From: Coriobacteriales bacterium
GTDB lineage: Bacteria > Actinomycetota > Coriobacteriia > Coriobacteriales > UMGS124
Direction of reading: 5' to 3'
Assembly (NCBI GenBank): GCA_017515595.1
Contig: JAFWFL010000134.1
Span: forward strand, 1-43,940
Length of the DNA stretch: 43,940 bases
The notes beneath the pieces were generated by a model. It did not search any database. It was not told the DNA's origin and was given only the letters and a program-made list of their open reading frames with translations. The translations under genes and the position numbers were made by a program. Of the stretch, positions 9,511-17,770 are shown piece after piece; the first letter of the stretch is position 1, and every line of letters starts with the position of its first letter.

Positions 9511-10548
9511 TTAGCTAATTTTAACAACCCAACCCTCGGGACCTTCAATCTCGCCTGACTGGATGCTTGTGAGTGTTCCGCGGAGCTTGGTCATAACGGG
9601 ACCCATTTCTTTGCGGCCGCTCGGGAATTCAACTACGCCGTCGGGACCGGTTACGCTGCCAACAGGGCTGATAACAGCTGCAGTTCCGCAAAGACCGCAC
9701 TCGGTGAAGTTCTTGATCTCGTCATAACGAACGGGACGCTCAACAACATTCATACCAAGCATATTCTCGGCTACATATACAAGGCTGCGACGGGTGATTG
9801 AAGGAAGGATGGAGTCGGTAAAGGACTTGGGAACAATAAGGGTTCCTTCTTGATCAACAAAGAGGAAGTTAGCGCCGCCGGTCTCTTCAACATAGGTACG
9901 GGTGCCGGAATCGAGATACATATTCTCGGCAAAACCGTTGTCATGAGCGAGCTGATAGGGATAAAGACTCATGGCATAATTCAGACCGGCCTTGATGTTG
10001 CCGGTACCATGGGGCGCCGCACGGTCATATTGTGCAACGCAAATATCAATGGGCTTTGCTCCGCCCTTAAAGTAAGGACCAACCGGCGTTACGAGAATAC
10101 GGAACTGATACTCATCAGCTGGTTTTACACCAATGACAATGCCGGTAGCATACATTACCGGACGCACATAAAGTGTGGCACCTGAACCAAAGGGAGGAAC
10201 CCAAGCCTCGTTTGCCTTGACAACCTGCTTAACGGCATCAATAAACTTGTCCTCAGGGAACGGAGGCATAACAAGCCTTCTGGCCGAGTCTGCCATACGC
10301 TTAGCATTCATGTCGGGACGGAAGCAAACAATGTCGCCGTTCTGAGTGGTATAAGCCTTAAGGCCCTCAAAGCATTCCTGGCAATAATGAAGAATACCGG
10401 CGCATTCGCTCATGGTAACGCTGTGGTCGGCAGTAAGACCGCCCTCTTCCCATGCGCCGTTTTTGTAATTGCAGACATAGCTGTAATCTGTTGGCATATA
10501 TGCAAAGCTCAGGCTGCCCCAGTCAATATCTTTCTTTTCTACGCTCAT
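9511..10548 (-). CDS. ilvE: Branched-chain amino acid aminotransferase
   Basis: PLP-dependent fold-type IV transaminase that transfers the amino group between Leu, Ile or Val and 2-oxoglutarate. The start ATG at 10548 follows AAGGAG with 9-nt spacing; an upstream in-frame start at 10620 would add a hydrophobic 24 residues with no ribosome-binding site. The 345-residue product has the Schiff-base lysine K186 (GTGNIKAGLNYA) and the family motif YVEETGGANFLF. The length is that of the eukaryote-like/Gram-positive IlvE branch. It is transcribed with the S10 carboxypeptidase; pyrE lies 98 bp upstream, with a weak terminator candidate between them. Confidence 0.95.
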   Translation of the reverse strand: MSVEKKDIDWGSLSFAYMPTDYSYVCNYKNGAWEEGGLTADHSVTMSECAGILHYCQECFEGLKAYTTQNGDIVCFRPDMNAKRMADSARRLVMPPFPEDKFIDAVKQVVKANEAWVPPFGSGATLYVRPVMYATGIVIGVKPADEYQFRILVTPVGPYFKGGAKPIDICVAQYDRAAPHGTGNIKAGLNYAMSLYPYQLAHDNGFAENMYLDSGTRTYVEETGGANFLFVDQEGTLIVPKSFTDSILPSITRRSLVYVAENMLGMNVVERPVRYDEIKNFTECGLCGTAAVISPVGSVTGPDGVVEFPSGRKEMGPVMTKLRGTLTSIQSGEIEGPEGWVVKIS

Positions 10549-10600
10549 ACAACACTCCTTTTCTCTGCAAAAAACGTGCTTAAACATGGTAGTCGCAAAA

Positions 10601-10631
10601 AAACACAACAATACGGTCATTCTGTGTGTTT
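10601..10631 (-). terminator. Weak terminator candidate after pyrE
   Basis: A 7-bp stem, AAACACA (10601-10607) with TGTGTTT (10625-10631), has a 17-nt loop and is followed on the minus strand by a T run. It is AT-rich, so termination may be partial and ilvE may be read through from pyrE. Confidence 0.4.
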
Positions 10632-10646
10632 TGGCGAAATGCTTTG

Positions 10647-11285
10647 TTACAGGGTCATCCAGGACTCGTCCTGCGGGTTGTCTCTGAAAGCAAGAAGGCG
10701 TGCTTTATCTGCAGGTTCAATATAGCCTTTCTCGACAGCGACATCAACAAGAGTATCAAGATCACAAAGGCTGTGATTAATGACTTTCTCGGCATCAAGA
10801 CGCTCACGTGATTTGGACATACCATAGGTAAAGATACTTGCAATACCCAATACCTCAGCTCCGGCTTCGCGCAAAGGATTTACGCAGTCTATAACAGAGC
10901 CGCCGGTAGAAATAAGGTCTTCTATAACGACTACTTTCATGCCGGGTTCAATGTAGCCTTCTATCTGGTTTTTGCGGCCGTGATCTTTTGCGCTTCCACG
11001 GACGTAGCCCATAGGTAAGCCAAGTTTATAAGCTGCAATTGCAGCATGAGCTATACCTGCGGTTGAGGTTCCCATAAGAGCAGCTGCCTCAGGGTAAAAC
11101 TCTTGAACTGTGTCAGCCAGGCCTTGTTCTATAATCTCACGCACATTGGGGAAAGACAACGTGAGGCGGTTATCGCAGTAAATAGGACTTTTAATACCTG
11201 ATGCCCAGGTAAAAGGATCATTTGGACGCAAAAAAACAGCTTTGATGCTGAGAAGTCCTGCTGCGATTTCTTGTTTTGTTGCCAT
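10647..11285 (-). CDS. pyrE: Orotate phosphoribosyltransferase
   Basis: The enzyme converts orotate and PRPP to orotidine 5'-phosphate in de novo pyrimidine synthesis. The 212-residue protein has the PRPP-binding signature VVVIEDLISTGGS and the orotate-site segment GIKSPIYCDNR. GGAG lies 7 nt before the ATG. The gene stands alone from other pyr genes. It is divergent from the 645-residue flavin reductase and has a clear TATAAT (minus strand, 11347-11352) in the shared intergenic region. Confidence 0.95.
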   Translation of the reverse strand: MATKQEIAAGLLSIKAVFLRPNDPFTWASGIKSPIYCDNRLTLSFPNVREIIEQGLADTVQEFYPEAAALMGTSTAGIAHAAIAAYKLGLPMGYVRGSAKDHGRKNQIEGYIEPGMKVVVIEDLISTGGSVIDCVNPLREAGAEVLGIASIFTYGMSKSRERLDAEKVINHSLCDLDTLVDVAVEKGYIEPADKARLLAFRDNPQDESWMTL

Positions 11286-11346
11286 ATCTGTCTCCTTTAG
11301 CCGGGGAATTGTGCTGAAACACAGGGATTAAGCTTAATATAAGATC

Positions 11347-11352
11347 ATTATA
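11347..11352 (-). promoter_or_regulatory. Probable -10 element for pyrE
   Basis: Perfect TATAAT on the minus strand, about 62 nt upstream of the pyrE ATG. The -35 region (TGTTAT at 16-nt spacing) is poor, so only the -10 is well supported. Confidence 0.5.
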
Positions 11353-11429
11353 GAACCAATAAGTTTAAATAACAGTGAAATACCGATATCTGCGCAACAT
11401 TTCAGAACAAAGTTTAAACGGCGGTAAAA

Positions 11430-11470
11430 TTTGAGTGTCAAAGGGATTATAATAAATGCGGGTATAACCC
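11430..11470 (+). promoter_or_regulatory. Probable promoter of the 645-residue flavin reductase, with short palindromes
   Basis: A perfect TATAAT lies at 11448-11453. At the place of a -35 there is a small palindrome, TTTGA-gtg-TCAAA (11430-11442), rather than TTGACA, as is common for activator-dependent promoters. A second palindrome, GGGTATAACCC (11460-11470), sits near the expected transcription start. Further downstream GGCAAA and TTTGCC (11476-11498) form a longer inverted pair. Which protein binds is not deducible. Confidence 0.45.
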
Positions 11471-11534
11471 AAATGGCAAATTGTTTAATTGTTTGCCAGC
11501 ACATTTGTTTCTTCTTAATGAAAGGGGCTTTGTT

Positions 11535-13472
11535 ATGTCAATTGAAACAAATGAAATCACACGCCGCACATTTATTGCCGGAACTGCCGCAGTTGCTGCC
11601 GGCGCTGCGATTTCTGGCGTTGCGCTTGCCGGAGAGGTTGAGCAGCACATGACTCCGGGAACCTACACGGCCCAAGGATACGGTAAGTGGCCAGAGGGTT
11701 CAACCGAAGGCGCTCGTTACGGTTCGCCAAAAGAAATCGCCCCCACTATTGTTGAGGTTACCGTAGACGAGAAGAGCATTCTCGACGTAAAGCTTGTCCA
11801 GTCAGATGATACTCCAGACCTTGTTGCTCCCGTAGCTGCTCGCATTCCGGCCGCTATAGTAGAACAGCAGTCTGTAAACGTCGATACAGTAACCGGCTGC
11901 ACCCTTACGAGTCTTTGTGTTCTGCGTCTTGTACGTGACTGCCTTGAGCAGGCCGGAGCCAATCTTGACGGCTTTAGCGCTTATCCCGAGCCGGTAGATG
12001 CAGAGGAAGAGTATGAGGCTGATCTTTGCGTAGTTGGCGCCGGCGGTGGCGGAACCTGCGCTGCTCTTGCGGCTTCCGAGCAAGGTAAGAAGGTAATTGT
12101 TCTTGAGAAGTGCGGACGTTTGGGCGGTAACACCGCTTGGGCTACCGGTCCTATGTCTCTCGGCAGCAAGCGTCAGATAGAAGCCGGTTCTGTCAAGACT
12201 GCTGATGAGGTCTTTACCGACTGGATGAATTACACCTGCTGGAAGAGCAATGCTCCGCTTGTTTATAACATTCTTAACCGCTCCGGCGACACAATGGACT
12301 GGCTCCAGGATTACTGGGATCAGACTGATGACGAAGGCTTTACCAAGATTCCGAGCGGCAATGGTTATGAGATTACCTGGACCTTCTCAAAGGGTATTCA
12401 CAAGTTTATCGCACTCTATGAGCAGATTCTTGCTCCTCGCGGCTGCGAAGTCCTTATGGAGACCCGTGCTCAGCATCTGCTCATGGATGCAGAAGGCAAG
12501 GTTGCCGGTGTTATTGCCAAGAAGCAGGACGGAACTACGGTCAGGGTTTATGCTCCCGCAGTAGTTATTGGTACAGGCGGCTATGCCGGTAACCCTGAAA
12601 TGCTCCAGCGCTATGTCAACAGCTCAGAGTATTATGTTAAGGGTATGACTACATCTACCGGTGATGGCATTAACATGGCCATTGAGGCTGGCAGCGCTTT
12701 GCACAATGAGCTTAGTGTTGCTATGGCAACAGGTGCCGGTAACTCTAAGGTCGACATTTACAGCGGTTATCTCAAGAATGCCAACCAAATTTGCGGTCTT
12801 CTTGTTGACGCTTCAGGCGAGCGTTTTATGAATGAGGAACTTTGCGTAACCGAGTCAATCCAGGCAGGTGGCTCGGCTATCCGCAGGACCGGTCATTTCT
12901 ATGCCATTCTTACTCAGAATGAGTTTGATGCATGGGCTGAGCATGGTTTCTATGGCATTATTGACGAGACAACCATTGGCGAGCTTGGTTACCGTCCGCG
13001 TCTGCTTGTTGACAACATGCTCTCGATTCGTGATGAACTTGCACAAATGATCGAAGTCGGTGAAGCCTGGAAGGCCGATACCCTCGAAGAGCTTGCAGAA
13101 GTAGCTCCGTTTAACTCAGAGATCTTCCTTGATACGGTAGCGAAGTATCAGGAAGCCTGTGCTGCCGGGGAAGACAAACTCTTTGGAAAGCGTCCTGCGC
13201 TTCTCCGCCCGCTCGATGATGGTCCGTTCATCGCTGTCCGTCTCATTCCGGCCATTGACGGTACGCTCGGTGTTATCCGTGTTAATACCACACTCCGTGA
13301 CATGGGCCAGGATCTTAATCCCATCCCGGGTCTTTGGGTTGTCGGCAGCGACGCCGGCGGATACTTCAGCAACCCCTACACCCTGTATGTAGGTTCAACC
13401 AGCTGCTATGCAGTAACCGGCGGACGTATTGCCGGCGAGGATGCCTGCAGTTATATTGACAGTCTTGCATAA
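11535..13472 (+). CDS. Tat-exported FMN/FAD-dependent reductase (fumarate reductase flavoprotein-like)
   Basis: I chose the ATG at 11535, which follows AAAGGGG and begins the signal peptide; the open frame extends 18 codons upstream. The 645-residue protein has a twin-arginine signal (ITRRTFIAG, R10-R11, then an Ala-rich stretch), an FMN-binding domain at about 38-150 with the flavinylation-like motif TGCTLTS (T125 would carry the covalent FMN), and an FAD domain starting VVGAGGGGTCAA at about 166. The His-Gly and Asn-Arg-Leu-Gly-Gly segments that act on fumarate in flavocytochrome c are not evident; the region after VVGSDAGG reads YFSNPYTLYVG. So it is a periplasm-side reductase of this family with an unknown organic acceptor. 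A strong terminator follows. Confidence 0.88.
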   Translation: MSIETNEITRRTFIAGTAAVAAGAAISGVALAGEVEQHMTPGTYTAQGYGKWPEGSTEGARYGSPKEIAPTIVEVTVDEKSILDVKLVQSDDTPDLVAPVAARIPAAIVEQQSVNVDTVTGCTLTSLCVLRLVRDCLEQAGANLDGFSAYPEPVDAEEEYEADLCVVGAGGGGTCAALAASEQGKKVIVLEKCGRLGGNTAWATGPMSLGSKRQIEAGSVKTADEVFTDWMNYTCWKSNAPLVYNILNRSGDTMDWLQDYWDQTDDEGFTKIPSGNGYEITWTFSKGIHKFIALYEQILAPRGCEVLMETRAQHLLMDAEGKVAGVIAKKQDGTTVRVYAPAVVIGTGGYAGNPEMLQRYVNSSEYYVKGMTTSTGDGINMAIEAGSALHNELSVAMATGAGNSKVDIYSGYLKNANQICGLLVDASGERFMNEELCVTESIQAGGSAIRRTGHFYAILTQNEFDAWAEHGFYGIIDETTIGELGYRPRLLVDNMLSIRDELAQMIEVGEAWKADTLEELAEVAPFNSEIFLDTVAKYQEACAAGEDKLFGKRPALLRPLDDGPFIAVRLIPAIDGTLGVIRVNTTLRDMGQDLNPIPGLWVVGSDAGGYFSNPYTLYVGSTSCYAVTGGRIAGEDACSYIDSLA

Positions 13473-13485
13473 GATGTAATGCATT

Positions 13486-13525
13486 AGAGGCCCGCAAAGG
13501 ATAGTCATTTGCGGGTCTCTTTTTT
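13486..13525 (+). terminator. Intrinsic terminator after the 645-residue flavin reductase
   Basis: GC-rich stem AGA(g)GcCCGCAAA (13486-13498) with TTTGCGGGTCTCT (13508-13520), followed by a T run to 13525. Confidence 0.85.
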
Positions 13526-13542
13526 ATCATGTAATTTATGGA

Positions 13543-14139
13543 TTATATTTCTTCGTCCAATCTCTGTCGTGCAACGAGATCAGCAAATAAGCCGTTCTTT
13601 TTAATGAGTTCGTCGTAAGTACCTTGTTCTGCTATGGCACCACCCGAGACTACCATGATGCGGTCACATTCACGTACGGTAGATAACCTGTGTGCAATTA
13701 CAACTCGTGTGCAGTTTAAATGTGCAAGAGAATCGGAGACATGCTTTTGCGTCTTGTTGTCAAGTGCGCTTGTAGCCTCGTCAAACATGAGAATCCTGCG
13801 GTTACCGCAAACGGCTCTTGCAATCATGATTCGCTGGCGCTGACCGCCGGATACACCGCTTCCGCCTTCAGTTACCATTGTCTGCATACCCATGGGCATC
13901 TTGCGTATATCATCAGCAATACCTGCAATTTCTGCAGCCTGCCATGCGTCGTCCAACGTAGCCTTTGGTGAAGATATTGTAATATTGGATAAGATGTTAC
14001 CCATAAACATTTTGCTGTCCTGCATGACGGTGCCAATATGCTGACGCAGTGAACGCAGGTTGACCTTTCGCACATCATGCGGTCCAAAGAAAATACTGCC
14101 CAGTTCACCTGAATTATTCAACCCTCCAACGAAATATTT
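13543..14139 (-). pseudogene. C-terminal fragment of an NHLM-type bacteriocin/peptide ABC exporter ATPase
   Basis: Only the end of the nucleotide-binding domain survives. The frame opens after a TGA at 14140-14142 and runs to 13543. It contains the Q-loop (GTVMQDSKMF), signature VSGGQRQRIMIARAV, Walker B RILMFDEATSALD and the H-loop VVIAHRLSTVRECDR. The wording (GMQTMVTEGGSGVSGGQ, NKTQKHVSDSL, LFADLVARQ) is that of NHLM bacteriocin-system ABC exporters. Walker A, the membrane domain and any peptidase domain are missing. The break falls inside a perfect 37-bp inverted repeat. A TTG at 14121 could be called a start, but GGAGGG touches it with no spacing. Very probably non-functional. Confidence 0.8.
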
Positions 14140-14195
14140 TCAATAGTCAAAATATACCATTGAAAATATTTCGTTGGAGGGTTGAATAATTCAGG
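14108..14195. repeat. Perfect 37-bp inverted repeat with a 14-nt loop at the exporter-gene break point
   Basis: Left arm 14108-14144 and right arm 14159-14195 are exact reverse complements; the loop is 14145-14158. The left arm is largely exporter coding sequence; the right arm is its inverted copy. There is no T run on either side, so it is not a normal terminator. It could have arisen by replication template switching that also removed the 5' part of the gene. A fold-back chimera made during library preparation is an alternative. Confidence 0.9.
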
Positions 14196-14224
14196 ATTAA
14201 CTATACTGCACGAAATAATGCAGA

Positions 14225-14246
14225 GAGGAGCCCGTTAAAAGGCTCC
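14225..14246. repeat. Hairpin downstream of the 540-residue reductase
   Basis: An 8-bp GC-rich stem, GAGGAGCC with GGCTCCTC, has a 6-8 nt loop and lies 32-53 nt after the minus-strand stop codon. The T6 run is on the 5' side of the hairpin on the minus strand and what follows is TCTGCATT, so if it terminates transcription it lacks a normal U-tract. Confidence 0.5.
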
Positions 14247-14277
14247 TCAAAAAACTTAGAAAGCTATTTATTTGTGC

Positions 14278-15900
14278 TTACGCAATGGGGTCAAGAGCGC
14301 TGATTATGCGTACTGCACGACGGCCGGAGCTGATTGCCTCGGAGATGTTGCCACCTGCGTTGTAAACATAGTCGTACTCGCAGCCCATCTCGCCGGCGCT
14401 GTAGAGACGGGGAATAGGCTCACCAAAGACGTCAATGATCTCACAATCAGCAGAGCGCTTGGGGCCACCCTGGGTGTTGAGAATGGCGCCGTACAGCCTT
14501 ACGCAGTAGTACGGAGGCTCGATTGGCACCAGATCAAATGCGGCGCGGGTAACAAGATCGTCGGGGCTGCCGAGGGTGTCAACAGGCTCGTTGTAGTCGT
14601 TGGTAGCCCTGCCGCGGCCAAAGTCCTCGTCGAAGTTCTGAGCGGCGAATCCGTTGTAACGCTCGAGTGTCTTCTGGAGCTCTGCCTCGGGAAGACCTGT
14701 TGCGGCAGCAAGGTCTGCAACGGTGTCGCACTTAAAGATTGAACCAGCCTCGAGAGCCTCCTGGTTGGAGTGGAAGCAGTCAACACCGTGCTCTACCGAG
14801 AAGCAGTTCTGAAGATAAATGCAGCCCTTGCCCTCTTTGCCCTCAAAAATAGCCTGGTCAAAGATTGCCCAAGCGCCTTCGGGCATAGGTGACTCGATGA
14901 AGGTTCCGCCAAAATAGGTCTTGCCATGAAGTCTGCGGATGTTCTCGTCCATAAAGCGACGGCCGTGTTGATCAACATAGATGTAGCTCTTGGCAGACCA
15001 GCTGCACCAAGCGCGGGCGTCCTCGCCAAAATCATCGGGAACAATGCGAAGACCCAATGCGGCTCCTGAAATGTTGGACATATGAATGAGGTCTGCACCC
15101 ATGGTCATGGCCATCTTGATGCCGTCGCCACGGTTGTACCAGCCGCCGATACCGCGGGCATTGCTATAACCTGCGGGCATATAGGTCCTCATCATTTCAG
15201 CGCTGCTCTCAAAGCCGCCGGTTGCAAGCAGTACGCCTTTGTGAGCCTTAAAGCGACGGCCGTCTTCGCACTCAACGCCAATGACAACGCCTTCCTCGTT
15301 AACAACAAGTCTCATAGCACGGGCGTCGTAGTAAATGGGGAGTTCAAGCTCGTCGAACTTCTCTTTAACCGCGTCCCAGGTAAGACCTTCGCTGATGCGG
15401 TAGGTGGGGCAGCCGTCAGCGCCGGGGACTGCGGGGAACTCACCCTGCGTACCGGTTGAACCGATGTTGGGGTTGTAGGTGCAGTCGTAGTTCTCCTCCA
15501 TCCAGTCCTTGTTGAGAACAATGTCGTTTGCCCAAACGTCAAAGATCTTCTCGTCGAGGAAGTTGTGATAGTAGCCGTCGAGTGCAGCCTGATACATCTT
15601 TGCGCTCTCGACGTCGTTGGGGCAAAAGAGAACGCCCACGGTCGAAGCCGAGTTACCGCCGGCAAGGTTTTCCGGGGATGCTTCAAGGTTGATGGTTGTT
15701 CCGAGCGATTCAAACGAAGCGGTGCATGCGGCATTCAAGCCTGCGACACCTGCGCCGCAAATAATAATATCGGCCTCGTCATCCCAGGTGCCGTTGTCGG
15801 CTACGGGAGCAGCTGCCTGAGCGGCAGAGGCAAAGCAAGCAGAACCTGCCGCAGCAGCGGCTGCAGAAGCGATAAACGAACGGCGATCGATACTTTTCAT
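14278..15900 (-). CDS. Tat-exported FAD-dependent reductase (fumarate reductase flavoprotein-like, no FMN domain)
   Basis: The 540-residue protein starts with a twin-arginine signal (IDRRSFIAS, R6-R7, then an alanine-rich hydrophobic stretch) and reaches the FAD-binding ADIIICGAGVAGLNAA at about 43-58. It lacks the N-terminal FMN-binding domain of its relative at 11535, so electrons must come from another carrier. The C-terminus GEMGCEYDYVYNAGGNISEAISSGR replaces the HG and NRLGG elements of true fumarate reductases, so the acceptor is probably something else. AAAGGGA precedes the ATG. The membrane LuxR regulator is encoded just upstream on the same strand behind its own terminator, an arrangement in which such regulators usually control the adjacent reductase. 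Confidence 0.87.
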   Translation of the reverse strand: MKSIDRRSFIASAAAAAAGSACFASAAQAAAPVADNGTWDDEADIIICGAGVAGLNAACTASFESLGTTINLEASPENLAGGNSASTVGVLFCPNDVESAKMYQAALDGYYHNFLDEKIFDVWANDIVLNKDWMEENYDCTYNPNIGSTGTQGEFPAVPGADGCPTYRISEGLTWDAVKEKFDELELPIYYDARAMRLVVNEEGVVIGVECEDGRRFKAHKGVLLATGGFESSAEMMRTYMPAGYSNARGIGGWYNRGDGIKMAMTMGADLIHMSNISGAALGLRIVPDDFGEDARAWCSWSAKSYIYVDQHGRRFMDENIRRLHGKTYFGGTFIESPMPEGAWAIFDQAIFEGKEGKGCIYLQNCFSVEHGVDCFHSNQEALEAGSIFKCDTVADLAAATGLPEAELQKTLERYNGFAAQNFDEDFGRGRATNDYNEPVDTLGSPDDLVTRAAFDLVPIEPPYYCVRLYGAILNTQGGPKRSADCEIIDVFGEPIPRLYSAGEMGCEYDYVYNAGGNISEAISSGRRAVRIISALDPIA

Positions 15901-16116
15901 GATACATTCCCTTTCTCAAAACACTTCTCTACTACACTTATATGTTCTGACCACTCAAGAAGTTTCTTGGCGTGGCGCCTGACATGAGTGATAGTAGAAA
16001 AAAGCTCAAGGCAAAAAAATAACCCGTTTGCGCTATTTTTTATAATTACAGATAGATTTTTGAAGTAATGCATTTGCATACTATGGCTTTTATCTGGTTG
16101 TTTGCAACAAAGCATC
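15901..16116 (-). promoter_or_regulatory. Promoter region of the 540-residue reductase, with a 25-bp quasi-palindrome
   Basis: No gene is seen between the reductase start and the LuxR-gene terminator. A -10-like TATAAG lies at 15937-15942 (minus strand). The -35 position falls inside the quasi-palindrome 15951-15975, CCAC-t-CAAGAA-gt-TTCTTG-gc-GTGG. That layout fits an operator for a regulator, and the upstream LuxR protein is the obvious candidate, but this is inference. Confidence 0.45.
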
Positions 16117-16150
16117 AAAAAAAGAGCCGGAGAAGATTCGGCTCTTTTTT
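16117..16150 (-). terminator. Terminator of the LuxR-family regulator gene
   Basis: Stem AAAAAAGAGCCG with CGGCTCTTTTTT around a 9-nt loop, 72 bp after the stop codon. A and T runs on both sides would let it act in either direction. Confidence 0.85.
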
Positions 16151-16221
16151 ACAAACTGTCGGTAAAGAATGACAGAGCGTATGTACAAACTGATGCTTTC
16201 AAATTAGGTAAATCCCAATCT

Positions 16222-17673
16222 TCAGTGCCCGGCAATCGGGTTTGAATCGCTTTCGCTCGTTTGCTCCATTCCGTCTGCCGAGCCATACACCAAAATAAAA
16301 AGAGAACTTCTGTCATGAATATCAAGCTTGTTATAAATTTTGGTGGTGTACACACGAACCGTGTTTTCGGAAATACAAAGAGACTCGGCAATATATGCCC
16401 GGGTTCTTCCCCTGGCGAGAAGCTCGAGCACCTCTGCCTCACGGGAAGTAAGACGGTATGATTCTGTGAGTTCTTTACATTTTTGGGCAAGGCCTGCTTT
16501 GCCCTCGGGCACTTGAGCATCCAGGCTGTTAAAGAGACCGGTTATGCTAACATTGCGGCCAAAGATCACGGCTACAAGCGTCATACAGGCAACATACATC
16601 AGCACCGCACAGGTACCCGGTCCAAGTGTCAAATGAACCAGCTTGGAAAAAGCTCCGGCACAAAGAACCGGAAGCGACCTTACCGCCCAACCCACGGCAA
16701 GTACAGCCCCGGCGCTGCTTGCGGACTTCAGGGCAATTGCAACTAAAAGAATCCACACAAAAAGATTTAAAAGTCCGTAATCAATACTGGTGAGAAGATA
16801 TGCGACGTTTGCGGCATCGTTTTCCAACGTAATAAGCAACGTACAACTGGTAGCCATAACCGCTGCCATAACCGCGATAATAATAACAATACTTAAAGAT
16901 CTCTCTTTAACACAAACCCAAAACCATACGGCAACGGTCGCAACTACTTCTACCGCATTTCCCAAAAGAATCTGAAGACCTCCGCTGCTTCCAAACGTGG
17001 TAAATCGAGCCGAAAGCATAACACCTACCAGGCAGCTTAATAACACTATCGAAACCGGAACCAACCAAATGTCTGCCAGCCGCACCGGTTCCGAGTTTAA
17101 AGGCATCCTCTCGGCATATTGTCCCTCAAGGTTTTTGAGACACCAACGAAGCGCAAAGACACCGAATCCGGCGAAGAAAATATTCATTTCCGGGCGTATT
17201 ACAGGCAACAGATAATTAATGCTTTTAATAAGCTCGGCCAAAACAAAAGCCCAGCAGATATACATAATTGAGCGCTCAAGACTAATACGGACACAGCATT
17301 GCCCCCAGCGCACATACTGCCATGCAGCACCCGCTCCACATAAGCTCATGCCAATAAAAACCGCCACCGCAGAAGGTCCAAATGCCAATGCATGCACCAA
17401 AAGAACGCCTGCGGCCATAAAAATGCCCGACAATACGTCAAATACAACCAATTGCCTTGCCTCGGCGTCTTTTGACTTATTAAAAAATACCGCACAAAGC
17501 ACGCAAACCAAAAGAAAACCCCAATACGGGCTTTGAAGTATCCAAAGCTGAGACGGCCAGTCGATGCTTGGAATAAGAAACATTTCTCTGTCGAGAAGAT
17601 ACGGCGTAGCCATTAAAAGCCAAGGAAGCTCGCTCGTTTTTGGTACATATTTTTGAACAGCCTGTTTTTGCAT
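16222..17673 (-). CDS. Membrane-bound LuxR-family transcriptional regulator (about 12 membrane spans plus HTH)
   Basis: The 483-residue protein has about twelve hydrophobic segments between residues 15 and 372 and a C-terminal LuxR helix-turn-helix at about 408-462 (LTSREAEVLELLARGRTRAYIAESLCISENTVR with the usual KLDIHDRSSL tail). The HTH is cytoplasmic. The membrane part has no sensor domain I can name and may sense a substrate or redox state in the membrane. This architecture is frequent in Eggerthella-like Coriobacteriia next to Tat flavin reductases, as here. A TATAAT with an extended -10 TG lies 42-47 nt upstream of the ATG; the ribosome-binding site (GGGGG about 15 nt upstream) is poor. 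Confidence 0.85.
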   Translation of the reverse strand: MQKQAVQKYVPKTSELPWLLMATPYLLDREMFLIPSIDWPSQLWILQSPYWGFLLVCVLCAVFFNKSKDAEARQLVVFDVLSGIFMAAGVLLVHALAFGPSAVAVFIGMSLCGAGAAWQYVRWGQCCVRISLERSIMYICWAFVLAELIKSINYLLPVIRPEMNIFFAGFGVFALRWCLKNLEGQYAERMPLNSEPVRLADIWLVPVSIVLLSCLVGVMLSARFTTFGSSGGLQILLGNAVEVVATVAVWFWVCVKERSLSIVIIIAVMAAVMATSCTLLITLENDAANVAYLLTSIDYGLLNLFVWILLVAIALKSASSAGAVLAVGWAVRSLPVLCAGAFSKLVHLTLGPGTCAVLMYVACMTLVAVIFGRNVSITGLFNSLDAQVPEGKAGLAQKCKELTESYRLTSREAEVLELLARGRTRAYIAESLCISENTVRVYTTKIYNKLDIHDRSSLFILVYGSADGMEQTSESDSNPIAGH

Positions 17674-17714
17674 GGTTGTTAAACCCCCACATAAACAGTG
17701 TACAATGCGAGCTT

Positions 17715-17720
17715 ATTATA
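17715..17720 (-). promoter_or_regulatory. Extended -10 of the LuxR-family gene
   Basis: The minus strand reads TG-T-TATAAT, a full extended -10, about 42 nt upstream of the start codon. No good -35 is visible, which fits either an extended -10 or an activator-dependent promoter. Confidence 0.55.
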
Positions 17721-17770
17721 ACACTTCTCAGAAAACGAAATCGCGTAGGAACATTCATAATTGATGTCGC

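Noticed and set aside
14107-14121. TTG start for the exporter ATPase fragment
   Set aside because: GGAGGG abuts the TTG without spacing, and the product would lack Walker A, so it cannot be a working ATPase.
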